Source: Magnetococcales bacterium (GTDB lineage: Bacteria > Pseudomonadota > Magnetococcia > Magnetococcales > JADFXB01). From it: 61,513 nucleotides of DNA. The translations under genes were made by a program, and so were the position numbers. The notes under the pieces are model-generated. The model made no database searches. It had not been told where the DNA came from and saw only the letters and a list, made by a program, of their open reading frames with translations. This document shows, piece after piece, positions 19,161-29,086 of this stretch. The stretch covers positions 1 through 61,513 of the forward strand of contig JADFXB010000010.1 in assembly GCA_015233935.1 (NCBI GenBank). The letters run 5' to 3'. Position 1 is the stretch's first letter, and every line of letters starts with the position of its first letter.

Positions 19161-19566
19161 GGTTCACCCTTTCACCTGCCATGGTTATAACAGAACCTCC
19201 TTCTTCTGCCAAAGAAATACCCTGCTGTGGCTCTGCGGAAAAAAATGGATGGGTCAACCTATTTTCTTCTTCCGGACATTCCACCTTGTAAAGCTCTACT
19301 TCAAGAGGCCCCTCTCTATACTTACCGCTCTTCACCCAAGTCAACGCCATGGTAAGCATTCTTCCCGTCTTGCAGGCAGGAAAAACGCAATTTTTACACT
19401 TGGCCTCGGTAAAGTTGTCTATAAGTAACGGGATGGCGTCGAACACTTCAAGCAATCTGGGCATGAGGGTCGGATGCTCCTGCCTCTGCAACCCTCTGAC
19501 AACATCCAAGATAGCCAATTTTAAATCAACGATTAAATCATGTTCTTGGCGGCATATTTTATACAT
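19111..19566 (-). CDS. Cys-motif protein of unknown function preceding the relay protein
   Basis: 151 residues, soluble. The start at 19566 (MYKICRQEHD) has GGAG upstream; a longer ORF (to 19653) lacks one. The first 70 residues are predicted helical (DLKLAILDVVRGLQRQEHPTLMPRLLEVFDAIPLL), followed by a C-x2-C-x5-C cluster in EAKCKNCVFPACKTG and a less ordered tail. The 3' 50 bases overlap the relay gene in another frame, which suggests coupling. The cluster could hold a metal or redox switch and make this the input partner of the ATPase-less relay protein. No family recognised. Confidence 0.6.
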   Translation of the reverse strand: MYKICRQEHDLIVDLKLAILDVVRGLQRQEHPTLMPRLLEVFDAIPLLIDNFTEAKCKNCVFPACKTGRMLTMALTWVKSGKYREGPLEVELYKVECPEEENRLTHPFFSAEPQQGISLAEEGGSVITMAGERVNHGWGGRFVGQSAQMGC

Positions 19567-19680
19567 GGCCCTTCTCCTTCCACAAATCTTAATTATTTTT
19601 AAGAGAGAACTCGACAACATTGTTATTGCCAAGCCTACCCTCTTAACAAACAAATATTCATCTGGACGGAGAAAACCTTC

Positions 19681-19695
19681 GCACGTTCGATGCCA
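19681..19695 (-). promoter_or_regulatory. Candidate sigma-54 promoter for the Cys-motif/relay genes
   Basis: On the minus strand the sequence is TGGCATCGAACGTGC: a full TGGCA -24 half and GG-N10-GC spacing, with GTGC in place of TTGC at -12. It lies about 115 bp upstream of the start at 19566. Confidence 0.5.
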
Positions 19696-19781
19696 TAATT
19701 GGAACTACGCTCTGCTGCTCAATATTTAGGCACTATTTATAGCCATCCATATCAGTAATCAATCAATTTGTTCCATATAGT

Positions 19782-19809
19782 TGTTACACCTCGTTCAGGA
19801 ATGTTACAA
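19782..19809. repeat. Two TGTTACA repeats, 20 bp apart
   Basis: TTGTTACACCT (from 19781) and ATGTTACAAAA (from 19801). Both 11-mers recur exactly in the region upstream of the rhodanese gene (40980-41031). They are about 88-115 bp upstream of the candidate -24 element, the usual place for an enhancer-binding activator. TGTTACA is itself a TGT-n-ACA dyad. Confidence 0.55.
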
Positions 19810-19875
19810 AATGTAATGCAAATCTGTTAATCATATTCGGCCAATACCGCGTTTATGGTGGGAAATTTCCCATTT

Positions 19876-20490
19876 TCAACCCTTCGCCAACACCCCAACA
19901 CGGGTTAAAAAAGCGATGATTTCATCCAATCCTTGTCCCGTCTTCATATTGGCAAACACGAATGGCCTGTCCCCCCGCTGCTTGCCTGCATCCCGCTCCA
20001 TCACCTCCAGAGAGGCATTCACCATGGGGGCTAGATCAATCTTGTTGATGACCAATAAATCAGAACGGGTAATACCAGGCCCTCCCTTGCGAGGAATTTT
20101 ATCCCCTGCCGCCACATCGATGACATAAATGGTGATGTCCGCCAGCTCAGGACTGAAGGTGGCCGCCAGATTGTCCCCTCCCGATTCCACCAGGATCACC
20201 TGCACATCCGCAAATTTTTTCATAAGCCGATGAATCGCCTCCAAATTCATGGAAGCATCCTCCCGAATGGCGGTATGAGGGCAGCCACCCGTCTCCACCC
20301 CCAGGATACGTTCCGGGGGTAACGCCTGATTGCGTACCAAAAATTGCGCATCCTCGGCGGTATAAATATCGTTGGTCACCACCGCCAAGGAATAGTGATC
20401 CCGCAAGCGTTGACACAATGCCAAGGTAAGGGCGGTTTTGCCCGATCCCACTGGTCCACCAATTCCCACCCGCCACACCGGATCTTTCAT
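19876..20490 (-). CDS. ureG: Urease accessory GTPase UreG
   Basis: 204-residue GTPase that drives nickel delivery to urease. The start at 20490 ([19 protein letters not shown]) has GAGGGG upstream; the longer ORF adds 26 residues that are part of ureF read in another frame. Seen: P-loop [10 protein letters not shown], the metal-binding CPH in [29 protein letters not shown], and the guanine motif NKID. Last gene of the urt-ure operon. Confidence 0.97.
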   Translation of the reverse strand: MKDPVWRVGIGGPVGSGKTALTLALCQRLRDHYSLAVVTNDIYTAEDAQFLVRNQALPPERILGVETGGCPHTAIREDASMNLEAIHRLMKKFADVQVILVESGGDNLAATFSPELADITIYVIDVAAGDKIPRKGGPGITRSDLLVINKIDLAPMVNASLEVMERDAGKQRGDRPFVFANMKTGQGLDEIIAFLTRVGVLAKG

Positions 20491-20500
20491 GCCCCACCCC

Positions 20501-21163
20501 TCAAGAACGAAACAAGCGACAATATTGGGTTTCATGACCACTGCTGGCCACCGCCAAACCTGGCGCAAAACTGCTCCAGGACTCCTCTTCCATCACCAAC
20601 GCCCGCTCTACCAACACAGGCAGTGAGCTTGCCAGATCAAACAAAATTCTCTGCCCCGCCGTCTGCCCCAAAGGGACAATTTTCACCGCAGCCGTCACCT
20701 GATTTTCACACCAACTCCACAAATAGCCCGTCACCGCCTCCTCTGCCCCAATGCCCCAACCATGGGCTACCATGGCCCAACCTCCTGGGAAGGTCACGGG
20801 ATCGAGGGCGGTGGCATACACATGGGGCGTCAACTGGCCCACCAGGCGAGACAAGGCATGGCCCATTTGCAAGGTTTCCTCCCGCAACTCCACCCCTTCC
20901 CGACTGGCCAGATAGATCGCCTCCCAACGACGAAAGGAAGCCTCCTCTCCCGCCGCCACCGCCTTTTGCATGGCCGTCAGCAAGGGTGCCTCAAACCTGG
21001 CCATGGGATAATGCAACAGGTTTACTATCCACTGGCGGGCCGTCTCCTCATCCCGAACCAGCCCCACCTGCACCGCCTGTTCCAAACCCTGGGAGTAGGC
21101 AAACGCCCCCACCGGTAAGATGGGACTGGCCAGTTGCAAAAGACGAAGCAAAGAAATGTTCAT
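20501..21163 (-). CDS. ureF: Urease accessory protein UreF
   Basis: 220-residue all-helical chaperone that bridges UreD and UreG in the urease activation complex. Seen: [24 protein letters not shown] at the N-terminus, the diagnostic start of the family, plus TRQ-like helices and the C-terminal YCRLFRS tail. It overlaps ureE by four bases and is followed ten bases later by ureG. Confidence 0.95.
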   Translation of the reverse strand: MNISLLRLLQLASPILPVGAFAYSQGLEQAVQVGLVRDEETARQWIVNLLHYPMARFEAPLLTAMQKAVAAGEEASFRRWEAIYLASREGVELREETLQMGHALSRLVGQLTPHVYATALDPVTFPGGWAMVAHGWGIGAEEAVTGYLWSWCENQVTAAVKIVPLGQTAGQRILFDLASSLPVLVERALVMEEESWSSFAPGLAVASSGHETQYCRLFRS

Positions 21164-21627
21164 GAAAATTCATGAATATGACCCGACGCTACACCGCCGT
21201 GGTCATGGCTGGAGGAAACACTTCCCCGCTCCGGGGTAAACGGGGCCACCACCTCTTCACACACCCCTCCCAAGGCCGTCACCAGATGCACCAATAAATC
21301 ATCCGGCAAAAACTGTAGATAATTCATACCAATCTCCACCGTGGCATGCCGATTTCCCAAATGATAGGCCAAACGCGCCAATTGCAAAGGATGGTGGGCT
21401 GTAACACGCAACAAACGCTCCGAGGTGGCCTCCACCTGGATGATTCGACCATCTTCCGCCTGCAATACATCGCCATGGCGCAAAAAATGTCCATGGGGCA
21501 GGCATATCTGGATAGGCTCTCCAGTGGGTCCAACAATCTGCACCCGGCTGCCAGCCCGCTGCTGCCAGGTGAGAGAAAGGTGTAATACAGGTTGGGCATG
21601 GGGTGTGGTAGGTTGTCGCAAAATCAT
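21160..21627 (-). CDS. ureE: Urease nickel metallochaperone UreE
   Basis: 155 residues. The N-terminal peptide-binding domain (LSLTWQQRAGSR, LPHGHFLRHGDVL) is followed by the metal-binding domain with YHLGNRHATVEIG, which contains the conserved His. The C-terminus carries a short His-rich tail (HDHGGVASGHIH) that can hold additional nickel. Twelve bases separate it from ureC. Confidence 0.95.
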   Translation of the reverse strand: MILRQPTTPHAQPVLHLSLTWQQRAGSRVQIVGPTGEPIQICLPHGHFLRHGDVLQAEDGRIIQVEATSERLLRVTAHHPLQLARLAYHLGNRHATVEIGMNYLQFLPDDLLVHLVTALGGVCEEVVAPFTPERGSVSSSHDHGGVASGHIHEFS

Positions 21628-21639
21628 GGCCGTGACCTG

Positions 21640-23343
21640 TCAAAAGAGAAAATAGCGTTGCGCCATGGGCAGCTCGGCCAAAGGCTGACAGGTAAGAAGC
21701 TGACCATCCGCCCGCACTTCGTAGGTTTCAGGATGGACCTCCATCACCGGTGTGTATCCGTTGTGGATCATCTCCCGTTTCGTCAACTTGCGACAGTTGG
21801 CCACCGGCCAAAGGGTTTTTGCCAGGCCCAAAGCCAAAACGGCCTCATTGGCCATGGCTGCCTGGGAAACAAAGGTCAAAGAGGTGGTCAACGCCTTACC
21901 AAACGCCCCGAACATGGGACGATAATAGACCGGCTGCGGGGTGGGAATGGAGGCGTTGGCATCCCCCATGGCTGCCGCCACAATCATTCCCCCCTTGATC
22001 ACCATGGCGGGTTTCACCCCGAAAAAGGCGGGCTTCCACAATACCAGATCGGCCAGTTTTCCCGCTTCCACCGATCCCACCACCCGGCCAATACCATGGG
22101 TGATGGCAGGATTGATGGTGTATTTGGCCACATAGCGTTTGGCGCGAAAATTATCATGCCCCGCCGTTCCATCCTCCGGCAGTGCTCCCCGTTGTCGCTT
22201 CATTTTATGGGCCGTCTGCCAGGTACGTAATATCACCTCCCCCACCCTCCCCATGGCCTGGGAGTCGGAAGACATCATGGAGATGGCCCCCAAATCGTGG
22301 AGAATATCCTCTGCGGCAATGGTCTCCCGGCGGATTCGGGATTCAGCAAAGGCCACATCCTCGGCAATGCCCGCATCCAGATGATGGCATACCATGAGCA
22401 TATCCAAATGCTCATCAATGGTATTGACCGTATAAGGCCGGGTGGGATTGGTGGAAGAGGGTAGCACATGACTCTCCCCCACCACCTTTAGAATATCCGG
22501 GGCATGACCACCACCCGCGCCTTCGGTATGAAAGGTGTGGATGGTCCGTCCTTTAAACGCCGCCAGGGTATTTTCGACAAATCCGGCTTCATTCAAGGTG
22601 TCGGTATGAATGGCCACCTGAATATCCATCTCATCGGCCACCGACAAACAAGTATGGATGGCCGCCGGGGTGGTACCCCAATCTTCATGCAATTTCAAAC
22701 CCATGGCTCCGGCGGCCACTTGTTCCCGCAAAGGCTGGGGCAGACTCACATTGCCCTTGCCAAAAAATCCCAAATTGACGGGAAAGGCTTCTGCCGCTTC
22801 CAACATGCGATGGATATGCCAGGGACCAGGGGTGCAGGTGGTGGCACAAGTTCCTGCCGCAGGCCCCGTTCCACCTCCCAACAGGGTGGTGACACCACTA
22901 TAGAGGGCCTCTTCCACCTGCTGTGGACAAATAAAATGGATGTGGCTGTCAATACCGCCCGCCGTGAGAATCAACCCCTCCCCAGCGATAATTTCGGTGG
23001 CCCCACCAATGGCCATGGTCACCCCTGGTTGAATGTCCGGGTTGCCCGCCTTGCCAATTCCGACAATGCGTCCCCCCCGCAATCCCACATCCGCCTTGAC
23101 AATTCCCCAATGGTCCAGGATCAAAGCGTTGGTGATGACCGTATCCATCACCTCTGCCGCCAACCGTTGGGATTGCCCCATGCCATCACGGATCACCTTA
23201 CCCCCACCAAACTTGACCTCTTCACCAGGAATGGTGAAATCCCGTTCCACTTCAATCCACAAATCGGTATCGGCCAAGCGTAGACGATCACCGGTGGTGG
23301 GTCCATACATTTGGGCATAGGCTTGCCGGGAAAGGGTCGTCAT
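21640..23343 (-). CDS. ureC: Urease subunit alpha (catalytic)
   Basis: 567-residue catalytic subunit that hydrolyses urea to ammonia and carbamate. Seen: start [28 protein letters not shown]; nickel-ligand SHIHF; the carbamylated Lys in [22 protein letters not shown]; flap Cys in MVCHHLD with SHVL upstream; and [26 protein letters not shown]. Full length. Overlaps ureB by four bases. Confidence 0.98.
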   Translation of the reverse strand: MTTLSRQAYAQMYGPTTGDRLRLADTDLWIEVERDFTIPGEEVKFGGGKVIRDGMGQSQRLAAEVMDTVITNALILDHWGIVKADVGLRGGRIVGIGKAGNPDIQPGVTMAIGGATEIIAGEGLILTAGGIDSHIHFICPQQVEEALYSGVTTLLGGGTGPAAGTCATTCTPGPWHIHRMLEAAEAFPVNLGFFGKGNVSLPQPLREQVAAGAMGLKLHEDWGTTPAAIHTCLSVADEMDIQVAIHTDTLNEAGFVENTLAAFKGRTIHTFHTEGAGGGHAPDILKVVGESHVLPSSTNPTRPYTVNTIDEHLDMLMVCHHLDAGIAEDVAFAESRIRRETIAAEDILHDLGAISMMSSDSQAMGRVGEVILRTWQTAHKMKRQRGALPEDGTAGHDNFRAKRYVAKYTINPAITHGIGRVVGSVEAGKLADLVLWKPAFFGVKPAMVIKGGMIVAAAMGDANASIPTPQPVYYRPMFGAFGKALTTSLTFVSQAAMANEAVLALGLAKTLWPVANCRKLTKREMIHNGYTPVMEVHPETYEVRADGQLLTCQPLAELPMAQRYFLF

Positions 23344-23651
23344 GCTGGCAACCCTCCCATGATCTGACCGTTGAAACCATAAATTTGTCGATCTCCTGCC
23401 AAAGCAACCAAGGTCACCGTCCGATTTTGACCCGGCTCAAAACGCACGGCTGTTCCAGCAGGAATATCCAATCGATAACCCAAGGCCACCGCCCGATCAA
23501 AATCCAGGGCAGCGTTCACCTCATAAAAATGGTAGTGGGAACCCACCTGAATGGGGCGATCCCCCCGATTGGCCACCGTGAGGGTGATGGTTGGGCGTCC
23601 CACATTGATGGCCATATCACCGGGTTGCACACGTAATTCGCCGGGAATCAT
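23340..23651 (-). CDS. ureB: Urease subunit beta
   Basis: 103-residue structural subunit. Seen: MIPGELRV start, [24 protein letters not shown], and [21 protein letters not shown], all diagnostic. Separate gene from ureA, as in most bacteria, with a 23-base gap. Confidence 0.97.
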   Translation of the reverse strand: MIPGELRVQPGDMAINVGRPTITLTVANRGDRPIQVGSHYHFYEVNAALDFDRAVALGYRLDIPAGTAVRFEPGQNRTVTLVALAGDRQIYGFNGQIMGGLPA

Positions 23652-23674
23652 CTTCCAGCCTCCTTGATCCTGAT

Positions 23675-23977
23675 TCAGACAATGGGATGGTGCACCGTCA
23701 CCAGTTTGGTGCCATCGGGAAAAGTGGCTTCCACCTGGATTTCCGGAATCATCTCCGCCACCCCTTCCATGACCTCTTCCCGACTGAGCAAGGTGGTGCC
23801 ATAGCTCATGAGATCGGCCACCGAACGACCATCCCTGGCCCCTTCCAGCAAGGCCGCCGTAATGAAGGCAACCGCTTCGGGATAGTTCAGTTTGAGACCA
23901 CGATTTTTCCGCCGTTCTGCCAACAAACCAGCGGTAAAAATCAATAACTTGTCCTTTTCACGGGGTGTGAGTTCCAT
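23675..23977 (-). CDS. ureA: Urease subunit gamma
   Basis: 100-residue structural subunit, full length. Seen: [23 protein letters not shown] at the N-terminus and [29 protein letters not shown] at the C-terminus split by the helix of residues 30-60. Ten bases downstream of ureD. Confidence 0.97.
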   Translation of the reverse strand: MELTPREKDKLLIFTAGLLAERRKNRGLKLNYPEAVAFITAALLEGARDGRSVADLMSYGTTLLSREEVMEGVAEMIPEIQVEATFPDGTKLVTVHHPIV

Positions 23978-23987
23978 GCTTACTCCT

Positions 23988-24836
23988 TCAGGTATTCCAA
24001 ATGCGCGGCCATTGGGCAGGCTGACCCGTCACCAACGGACGCAACTCAAGCCAAATCTGGCGTAACCAATGACGCAGGGCTTCACTCTCCTGGGACAGGC
24101 CACGGACGATCAACACCCTGGGTAAGGCGGTCACCCCACCCCAAACCGACGCAGGTGGTGTACATGCGCGGCACAAATCCCGCCAGTCATTCTCCACTTC
24201 CGGTCCCGCCACCACCAAATGACCGCTGATGCCATAACCAGCCCAACCCGACGGTGCAGCAAGACAGGGAGCACCCCCTTCCACCACCCCTTGTTCCCAC
24301 CATAAGGGATGGTGTTGATCCCAAATACGATTGGCAAAAACCAGTTTGCCCTGCAAAAAACGTTCACCACTGGCCTGGCGTCCGAGACAGAGCATATCCA
24401 TGCCCACAAAGGTGGCCCCTGGGGCAAGATGGACGGCCAGCCCCCAATCCACCCTGGCACCATCGTAGACCGTATTTTCCTGGGGCAACCATTCCAAAAT
24501 CGCCCCCGTTTCCAGATGCAAGGTAACCTGTTGCCTGGCCACCGCCCCGGTGGAGCCATACCATTTTCCTGCACCAGGGGTGGTGATCAAGCCATGGCTT
24601 TTTTCCTTTAGGTGGACCTCAATTTGTAACCCATCACCCGCCACCACCCCACCAGGAGGATGCAAAAGAATGAGGTGACAGACCGATTCATCTTCTGGAT
24701 AGAAGGGCTTTTGCAGCCGCAAGGGTCCCCAATGACGGCGGTGAGCCAGCACGGTGCGCTGCTCCCGCCGTTCCAACCCCACCTCAAGGCGGGCCTGCCA
24801 ACCTTCATTAAACTGCAAGACGCTGCCGAACCCCAT
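23988..24836 (-). CDS. ureD: Urease accessory protein UreD
   Basis: 282-residue chaperone that binds apo-urease and recruits UreF-UreG for nickel insertion. Seen: [49 protein letters not shown] and [13 protein letters not shown], the usual UreD series. The start overlaps the end of urtE by 29 bases, which physically joins the transporter and urease halves of the operon. Confidence 0.95.
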   Translation of the reverse strand: MGFGSVLQFNEGWQARLEVGLERREQRTVLAHRRHWGPLRLQKPFYPEDESVCHLILLHPPGGVVAGDGLQIEVHLKEKSHGLITTPGAGKWYGSTGAVARQQVTLHLETGAILEWLPQENTVYDGARVDWGLAVHLAPGATFVGMDMLCLGRQASGERFLQGKLVFANRIWDQHHPLWWEQGVVEGGAPCLAAPSGWAGYGISGHLVVAGPEVENDWRDLCRACTPPASVWGGVTALPRVLIVRGLSQESEALRHWLRQIWLELRPLVTGQPAQWPRIWNT

Positions 24837-25500
24837 CCTGCTCCATTCCTTCCCCCAATCCGGCCATGACCATCTCCCCTCTCTCCATCAATAAATAATG
24901 GTCCGCCAGGGCACGGGCGAAGTCATAATATTGTTCCACCAACAGGATGGACATGGAGCCTTGGGCGGTGAGATGACGAATCACCTTTTCAATATCCTTG
25001 ATAATGGAGGGCTGAATCCCTTCCGTTGGTTCGTCCAGGATCAACAAACGGGGCGAAGCGGCCAGGGCGCGACCAATGGCCAACTGTTGCTGCTGCCCCC
25101 CGGAGAGATCCCCTCCCCGGCATTTACGCATATCCCACAAAACGGGAAAGGTTTCATAGATGGAGGATGGCAAGGGAGTTCCGGCAGGTTTACTGGCCAA
25201 GCCCATGAGGAGATTTTCTTCAACCGTCAGCCGGGGAAAAATTTCCCGCCCCTGGGGGACATACCCCAACCCGGCCCGCACCCGATCATGGGAGGGTGCA
25301 TGGGTCATCTCTTTGCCATCCATTAAAATACGGCCTTGTTTAACCTTCACCAATCCCATCAGGCAGCGCATGAGGGTACTTTTACCCACCCCATTTCGTC
25401 CCAACAGGGTGGTCACCTTGCCTGCCGGGACGGCAAAGGAAATTTGCCGCAAAATGTGGCTGCCCCCGTAATATTGATCAAGATTTTCCACCTTCAGCAT
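24808..25500 (-). CDS. urtE: Urea ABC transporter ATP-binding protein UrtE
   Basis: 230-residue ATPase of the branched-chain amino-acid transporter type (LivF-like). Seen: Walker A GRNGVGKSTLMR, Q-loop in YVPQGREIFP, signature LSGGQQQQLAIGRAL, Walker B LLILDEPTEGIQPS, H-loop LLVEQYYDFA. The position between urtD and ureD and the TEGIQPS motif fit UrtE. Confidence 0.94.
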   Translation of the reverse strand: MLKVENLDQYYGGSHILRQISFAVPAGKVTTLLGRNGVGKSTLMRCLMGLVKVKQGRILMDGKEMTHAPSHDRVRAGLGYVPQGREIFPRLTVEENLLMGLASKPAGTPLPSSIYETFPVLWDMRKCRGGDLSGGQQQQLAIGRALAASPRLLILDEPTEGIQPSIIKDIEKVIRHLTAQGSMSILLVEQYYDFARALADHYLLMERGEMVMAGLGEGMEQDGVRQRLAV

Positions 25501-25502
25501 GG

Positions 25503-26345
25503 TCAGCGTCCCAAGTAGACTTCAATCACCCGTGGATGGTTTTGCACATCCCTCATACTGCCTTCTGCCAACACCGACCCCTCATGCAGAACCGTCACCT
25601 TGCCCCCCAATTGAGTGACAAAGGGCATGTCGTGTTCCACTACCACCAGGGAGTGGCGTCCTGCCAGGCTGAGAAACAATTCGGCGGTGTGTTCCGTCTC
25701 TTCATCGGTCATACCCGCCACCGGTTCGTCCAACAGGAGCAGTTTGGGTTCTTGCACCAACAACATACCGATTTCCAGCCACTGTTTTTGCCCATGGGAG
25801 AGCAAGCCCGCCGGACGGTCGGCCACCTTATGCAGGCGGATCACCTGTAACATGTGGGAGATCCGATCCAGGGTGGCATCATCCATACGGGCAAACAGGC
25901 TGGTACGGACGGATTTATTGGTTTTAACCGCCAATTCCAGATTTTCAAAAACCGTATGCCTTTCAAAAACAGTGGGTTTTTGAAATTTGCGCCCGATGCC
26001 TGCGTGGGCGATGTGGGGTTCGCTCATGCGGGTGAGGTCCATGGTTTGGCCAAAATAGACCATGCCGCTGTCTGGTCTTGTTTTGCCGGTGATCACATCC
26101 ATCATGGTGGTTTTTCCCGCCCCGTTGGGTCCGATGATGCAACGCAACTCACCGGCATCAATGCTCAAGGAGAGGTTGTTGAGGGCACGGAAGCCATCAA
26201 AGGAGACGGTGACCTCCTCCAGGTAGAGGATTACCTTGTGGGAGATATCCAGTTGACCGGGGGTTAAGGCATGTCCCAAGTTGGCAACCCCATTGACGCT
26301 GTCGTCCAGGGGTTGGGTAGACTGTCGAAAGAGCATGGGTGTCAT
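25503..26345 (-). CDS. urtD: Urea ABC transporter ATP-binding protein UrtD
   Basis: 280-residue ATPase (LivG-like). Seen: Walker A GPNGAGKTTMMD, GIGRKFQKPTVFE (Q-loop), degenerate signature LLSHGQKQWLEIGM as is typical of UrtD, Walker B LLLLDEPVAGMTDEE, and VVVEHDMPFV. About 40 N-terminal residues precede the ATPase core. Start overlaps urtC stop by four bases. Confidence 0.94.
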   Translation of the reverse strand: MTPMLFRQSTQPLDDSVNGVANLGHALTPGQLDISHKVILYLEEVTVSFDGFRALNNLSLSIDAGELRCIIGPNGAGKTTMMDVITGKTRPDSGMVYFGQTMDLTRMSEPHIAHAGIGRKFQKPTVFERHTVFENLELAVKTNKSVRTSLFARMDDATLDRISHMLQVIRLHKVADRPAGLLSHGQKQWLEIGMLLVQEPKLLLLDEPVAGMTDEETEHTAELFLSLAGRHSLVVVEHDMPFVTQLGGKVTVLHEGSVLAEGSMRDVQNHPRVIEVYLGR

Positions 26346-27424
26346 GATGTTTTACCTTTACCTGTCAAGCGCGACCACAGGGAGGCGATCCCCCCTGGCA
26401 GCCACAGGGTGACCACCACAAACAACAGTCCTAAGAAAAACAGCCAGTATTCGGGAAAGCTGACGGTAAACCAACTCTTGGCCAGATTGACGGCAAAGGC
26501 CCCCACCACCGGTCCCACCAGGGTTCCCCGCCCACCAACCGCCACCCAGATGGCAATTTCAATGGAATTGGCAGGGGACATTTCCCCTGGATTGATGATC
26601 CCCACCTGGGGCACATACAAGGCCCCCGCCAGGCCACACAGGACAGCGGAGAGGGTCCAGACAAACAGCTTGTACCATAAGGGTTGATAGCCAATGAACA
26701 TCACCCTGGATTCGGCATCCCGAATGGCGGTAAGCACACGGCCAAATTTGCTTTTCATCAACCGGTGGGCCAGAAACAAAGTGGACAAGAGCAGGGCGGC
26801 GGAGAGGGCGAAGAGTACCCCCCGCACCTCTGGTGTGGTGATGGCAAAGCCCAGAATGCGTTTGAAATCGGTAAAGCCGTTATTGCCACCAAATCCCGTC
26901 TCATTGCGGAAGAAGAGCAACATGAAGGCATAGGTCAGGGCTTGGGTGATGATGGAAAAATAGACCCCCTTGATGCGGGAGCGAAAGGCAAAATAGCCAA
27001 ACACAAAGGCCAGCAGACCAGGAATCAGGATCACCAACAAAAGGGCGACCAGGAAGGAATCGCTGCCGCTCCAATACCAGGGCAGCTCCTTCCAGTTGAG
27101 GAAGACCATGAAGTCGGGCAAATCCGTCTTGTAGACTCCATCCCGCCCGATGGAACGCATGAGATACATGCCAAAGGCATAGCCTCCCAGGGCGAAGAAC
27201 AGGCCATGCCCCAGAGAGAGGATGCCCGCATAGCCCCAAATCAGGTCCATGGCCACCGCCACCACCGCATAACAAAGAATTTTGCCCCCCAGGGTAACCA
27301 GATGGCTGGAAAAGTGGAGTGGGTGATCAACGGGTACCGCCACATGCAAGAGGGGCAGGATAACCACGGTCAACAAGGTGGTGATGGCAAAAAACCAACC
27401 GTTACGGGTGAGGGTATTGAACAT
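26342..27424 (-). CDS. urtC: Urea ABC transporter permease UrtC
   Basis: 360-residue inner-membrane permease (LivM-like) with about nine hydrophobic segments. Seen: LIWGYAGILSLGHGLFFALGGYAFGMYL, TGFGGNNGFTDFKRILGF (characteristic of UrtC), the ATPase-coupling loop around AIRDAESRVMFIGYQP, and VGGRGTLVGPVVGA. Three bases downstream of urtB. Confidence 0.94.
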   Translation of the reverse strand: MFNTLTRNGWFFAITTLLTVVILPLLHVAVPVDHPLHFSSHLVTLGGKILCYAVVAVAMDLIWGYAGILSLGHGLFFALGGYAFGMYLMRSIGRDGVYKTDLPDFMVFLNWKELPWYWSGSDSFLVALLLVILIPGLLAFVFGYFAFRSRIKGVYFSIITQALTYAFMLLFFRNETGFGGNNGFTDFKRILGFAITTPEVRGVLFALSAALLLSTLFLAHRLMKSKFGRVLTAIRDAESRVMFIGYQPLWYKLFVWTLSAVLCGLAGALYVPQVGIINPGEMSPANSIEIAIWVAVGGRGTLVGPVVGAFAVNLAKSWFTVSFPEYWLFFLGLLFVVVTLWLPGGIASLWSRLTGKGKTS

Positions 27425-27427
27425 GGA

Positions 27428-29029
27428 TCAACCCTCCACCTGCCGCCCTTTGAGGACAAAGAGTCCTTGTGGGCGTTTTTGGATAAAGATGATGATGAAG
27501 ACCAAGAGGAGAATTTTGGCAATCACCGCCCCCAGCCACCCTTCCAACCATTTGGAGGCCAATCCCAACCCCAGGGCAGCCCAGACCGCTCCTGCCAGTT
27601 GTCCAACCCCGCCCAACACCACCACCAGGAAGGAGTCCACAATATAACCTTGTCCCATGTCTGGACCCACATTGGCCAATTGGGAGATGGCCACCCCACC
27701 CAAACCAGCGATGCCTGCCCCCAATCCAAAGGCGAGGGCATCCACCCAGCCGGTATGCACCCCCACACAGCCTGCCATGGGACGATTTTGGGTCACCGCC
27801 CGCACGAAGAGACCCAGACGGGTACGATTGAGTATCAGCCAGGTCAAAGCCAGCACCATCAGGGCAAACAGGGTGATCACCAGGCGATTCCAGGGCAACA
27901 CCACACCGGGCAGCAAGGTCACCCCACCCGACATCCAGGAAGGATTGGCCACTTCCACATTTTGTGCACCAAACAGCAGGCGAGCGGTCTGAATGAGCAT
28001 CAGAGAAAGCCCCCAGGTGGCCAGCAGGGTTTCCAGGGGGCGACCATAGAGCCAGCGAATGACGGTGCGCTCCAAAAGGATGCCCACCAGAGCGGCGGCC
28101 AGAAAGGCAACAGGAATCGCCACCAGCAGATAGGCATCCACCGCTTGGGGAAAGTGGCTGCGAAACAGGGTTTGTACCCCGTAGGTGGCATAGGCCCCGA
28201 TCATCAACAATTCACCGTGGGCCATATTGAGAATACCCATTACCCCATAGGTGATGGCAAGACCAAGGGCGGTCAACAAAAGGATGGAGGCCAGGGAGAG
28301 ACCACTGAATAAACTCCCCACCGCCTCCCCCACCGCCAGGCGTAAATTCACCCGATCCAGGGATTGCCGTGCCTGACGGACCACCGCTTCATGGGCTTCT
28401 TGTCCTGGTTGCAGCAGACGGGTCAAAATGGATTTTACCGCCGGGCGGGAGGAGTCGCCCAAGGTTTTCACCGCCAACAGACGGACTTCCGCATCTTTGC
28501 TGGTTAAGCGGGCCAGGGCCAGCCCCAGGGTGAGGGAGTCCCGAATATCTTGATCATTTTCTTGTTGCAATGCTTTTTCCATCACCGGCACCATGGAAGC
28601 CGTTGCCTGATTTTCCAATGCCCCGGCAGCGGTCAATCGAATGGATCGTTCAGGACTGAAAAGACGTAATAAAGAGAGGCTGTTGGCTATTTCTTTGCGC
28701 AGGCGGTTGTTGATGGTCACCAATTGACCCCCTTCCCCTGCCACCACTTCCCCGGTCAAGACATCCAGCCGTTGGTTGCCTTCCTTGCGGAGCAGGCGAT
28801 CTCCCACCTGGAACAATCCCTCTTCCGCCATGGCCTTGAGCACCGTTTCTGCCTGCCGGGGATCACCGGTGGTCATTAAACGTCCCATGGCAGCGATGCG
28901 TACTTCTGAGGAGCCGGTGGTCAAATCCCGTAACAATCCTGCATCCCAATCGGCCACCAGAGGAGAACTCCAGATGAGACCAAAAAGGGCCAGGAGCAGC
29001 AGGCGTGGGAGGTGCAAAATCAAACCCAT
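27428..29029 (-). CDS. urtB: Urea ABC transporter permease UrtB
   Basis: 533 residues. The start at 29029 (MGLILHLPRL) is preferred over a codon 39 bases earlier because AAGGGAA precedes it. UrtB differs from LivH by a long periplasmic N-terminal region after a signal-like helix; it is present here (about residues 25-235, with HEAT-like helices such as EVRIAAMGRLMTTGDP and DAEVRLLAVKTLGD). The permease part begins near 240: LGLAITYGVMGILNMAHGELLMIGAYATY, FVRAVTQNRPMAGCVGV, and VVVLGGVGQLAGAVWAA. Confidence 0.94.
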   Translation of the reverse strand: MGLILHLPRLLLLALFGLIWSSPLVADWDAGLLRDLTTGSSEVRIAAMGRLMTTGDPRQAETVLKAMAEEGLFQVGDRLLRKEGNQRLDVLTGEVVAGEGGQLVTINNRLRKEIANSLSLLRLFSPERSIRLTAAGALENQATASMVPVMEKALQQENDQDIRDSLTLGLALARLTSKDAEVRLLAVKTLGDSSRPAVKSILTRLLQPGQEAHEAVVRQARQSLDRVNLRLAVGEAVGSLFSGLSLASILLLTALGLAITYGVMGILNMAHGELLMIGAYATYGVQTLFRSHFPQAVDAYLLVAIPVAFLAAALVGILLERTVIRWLYGRPLETLLATWGLSLMLIQTARLLFGAQNVEVANPSWMSGGVTLLPGVVLPWNRLVITLFALMVLALTWLILNRTRLGLFVRAVTQNRPMAGCVGVHTGWVDALAFGLGAGIAGLGGVAISQLANVGPDMGQGYIVDSFLVVVLGGVGQLAGAVWAALGLGLASKWLEGWLGAVIAKILLLVFIIIFIQKRPQGLFVLKGRQVEG

Positions 29030-29086
29030 GTAAGTTCCCTTCCCAAAGAATGGGGGAGCCGGGAGCATGCTCCCGGCTCCGGCGAC

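Larger units (their letters stand above)
19567..19875. other. 309-bp intergenic region with candidate sigma-54 promoter, TGTTACA repeats and a palindrome
   Basis: Separates the end of the urease operon from the leftward Cys-motif/relay genes. It holds a leftward -24/-12 element (19681-19695), two TGTTACA words (19782-19808) and, just after ureG, the perfect 14-bp palindrome TGGGAAATTTCCCA (19859-19872), which has no T-run and so is not an intrinsic terminator. No coding sequence was recognised. Confidence 0.6.

Noticed and set aside
26684-28312. 542-codon plus-strand ORF opposite urtC and urtB
   Set aside because: It is the antisense frame of two clearly coding permease genes, His/Gln-rich as expected of a shadow, with no domain or ribosome site.
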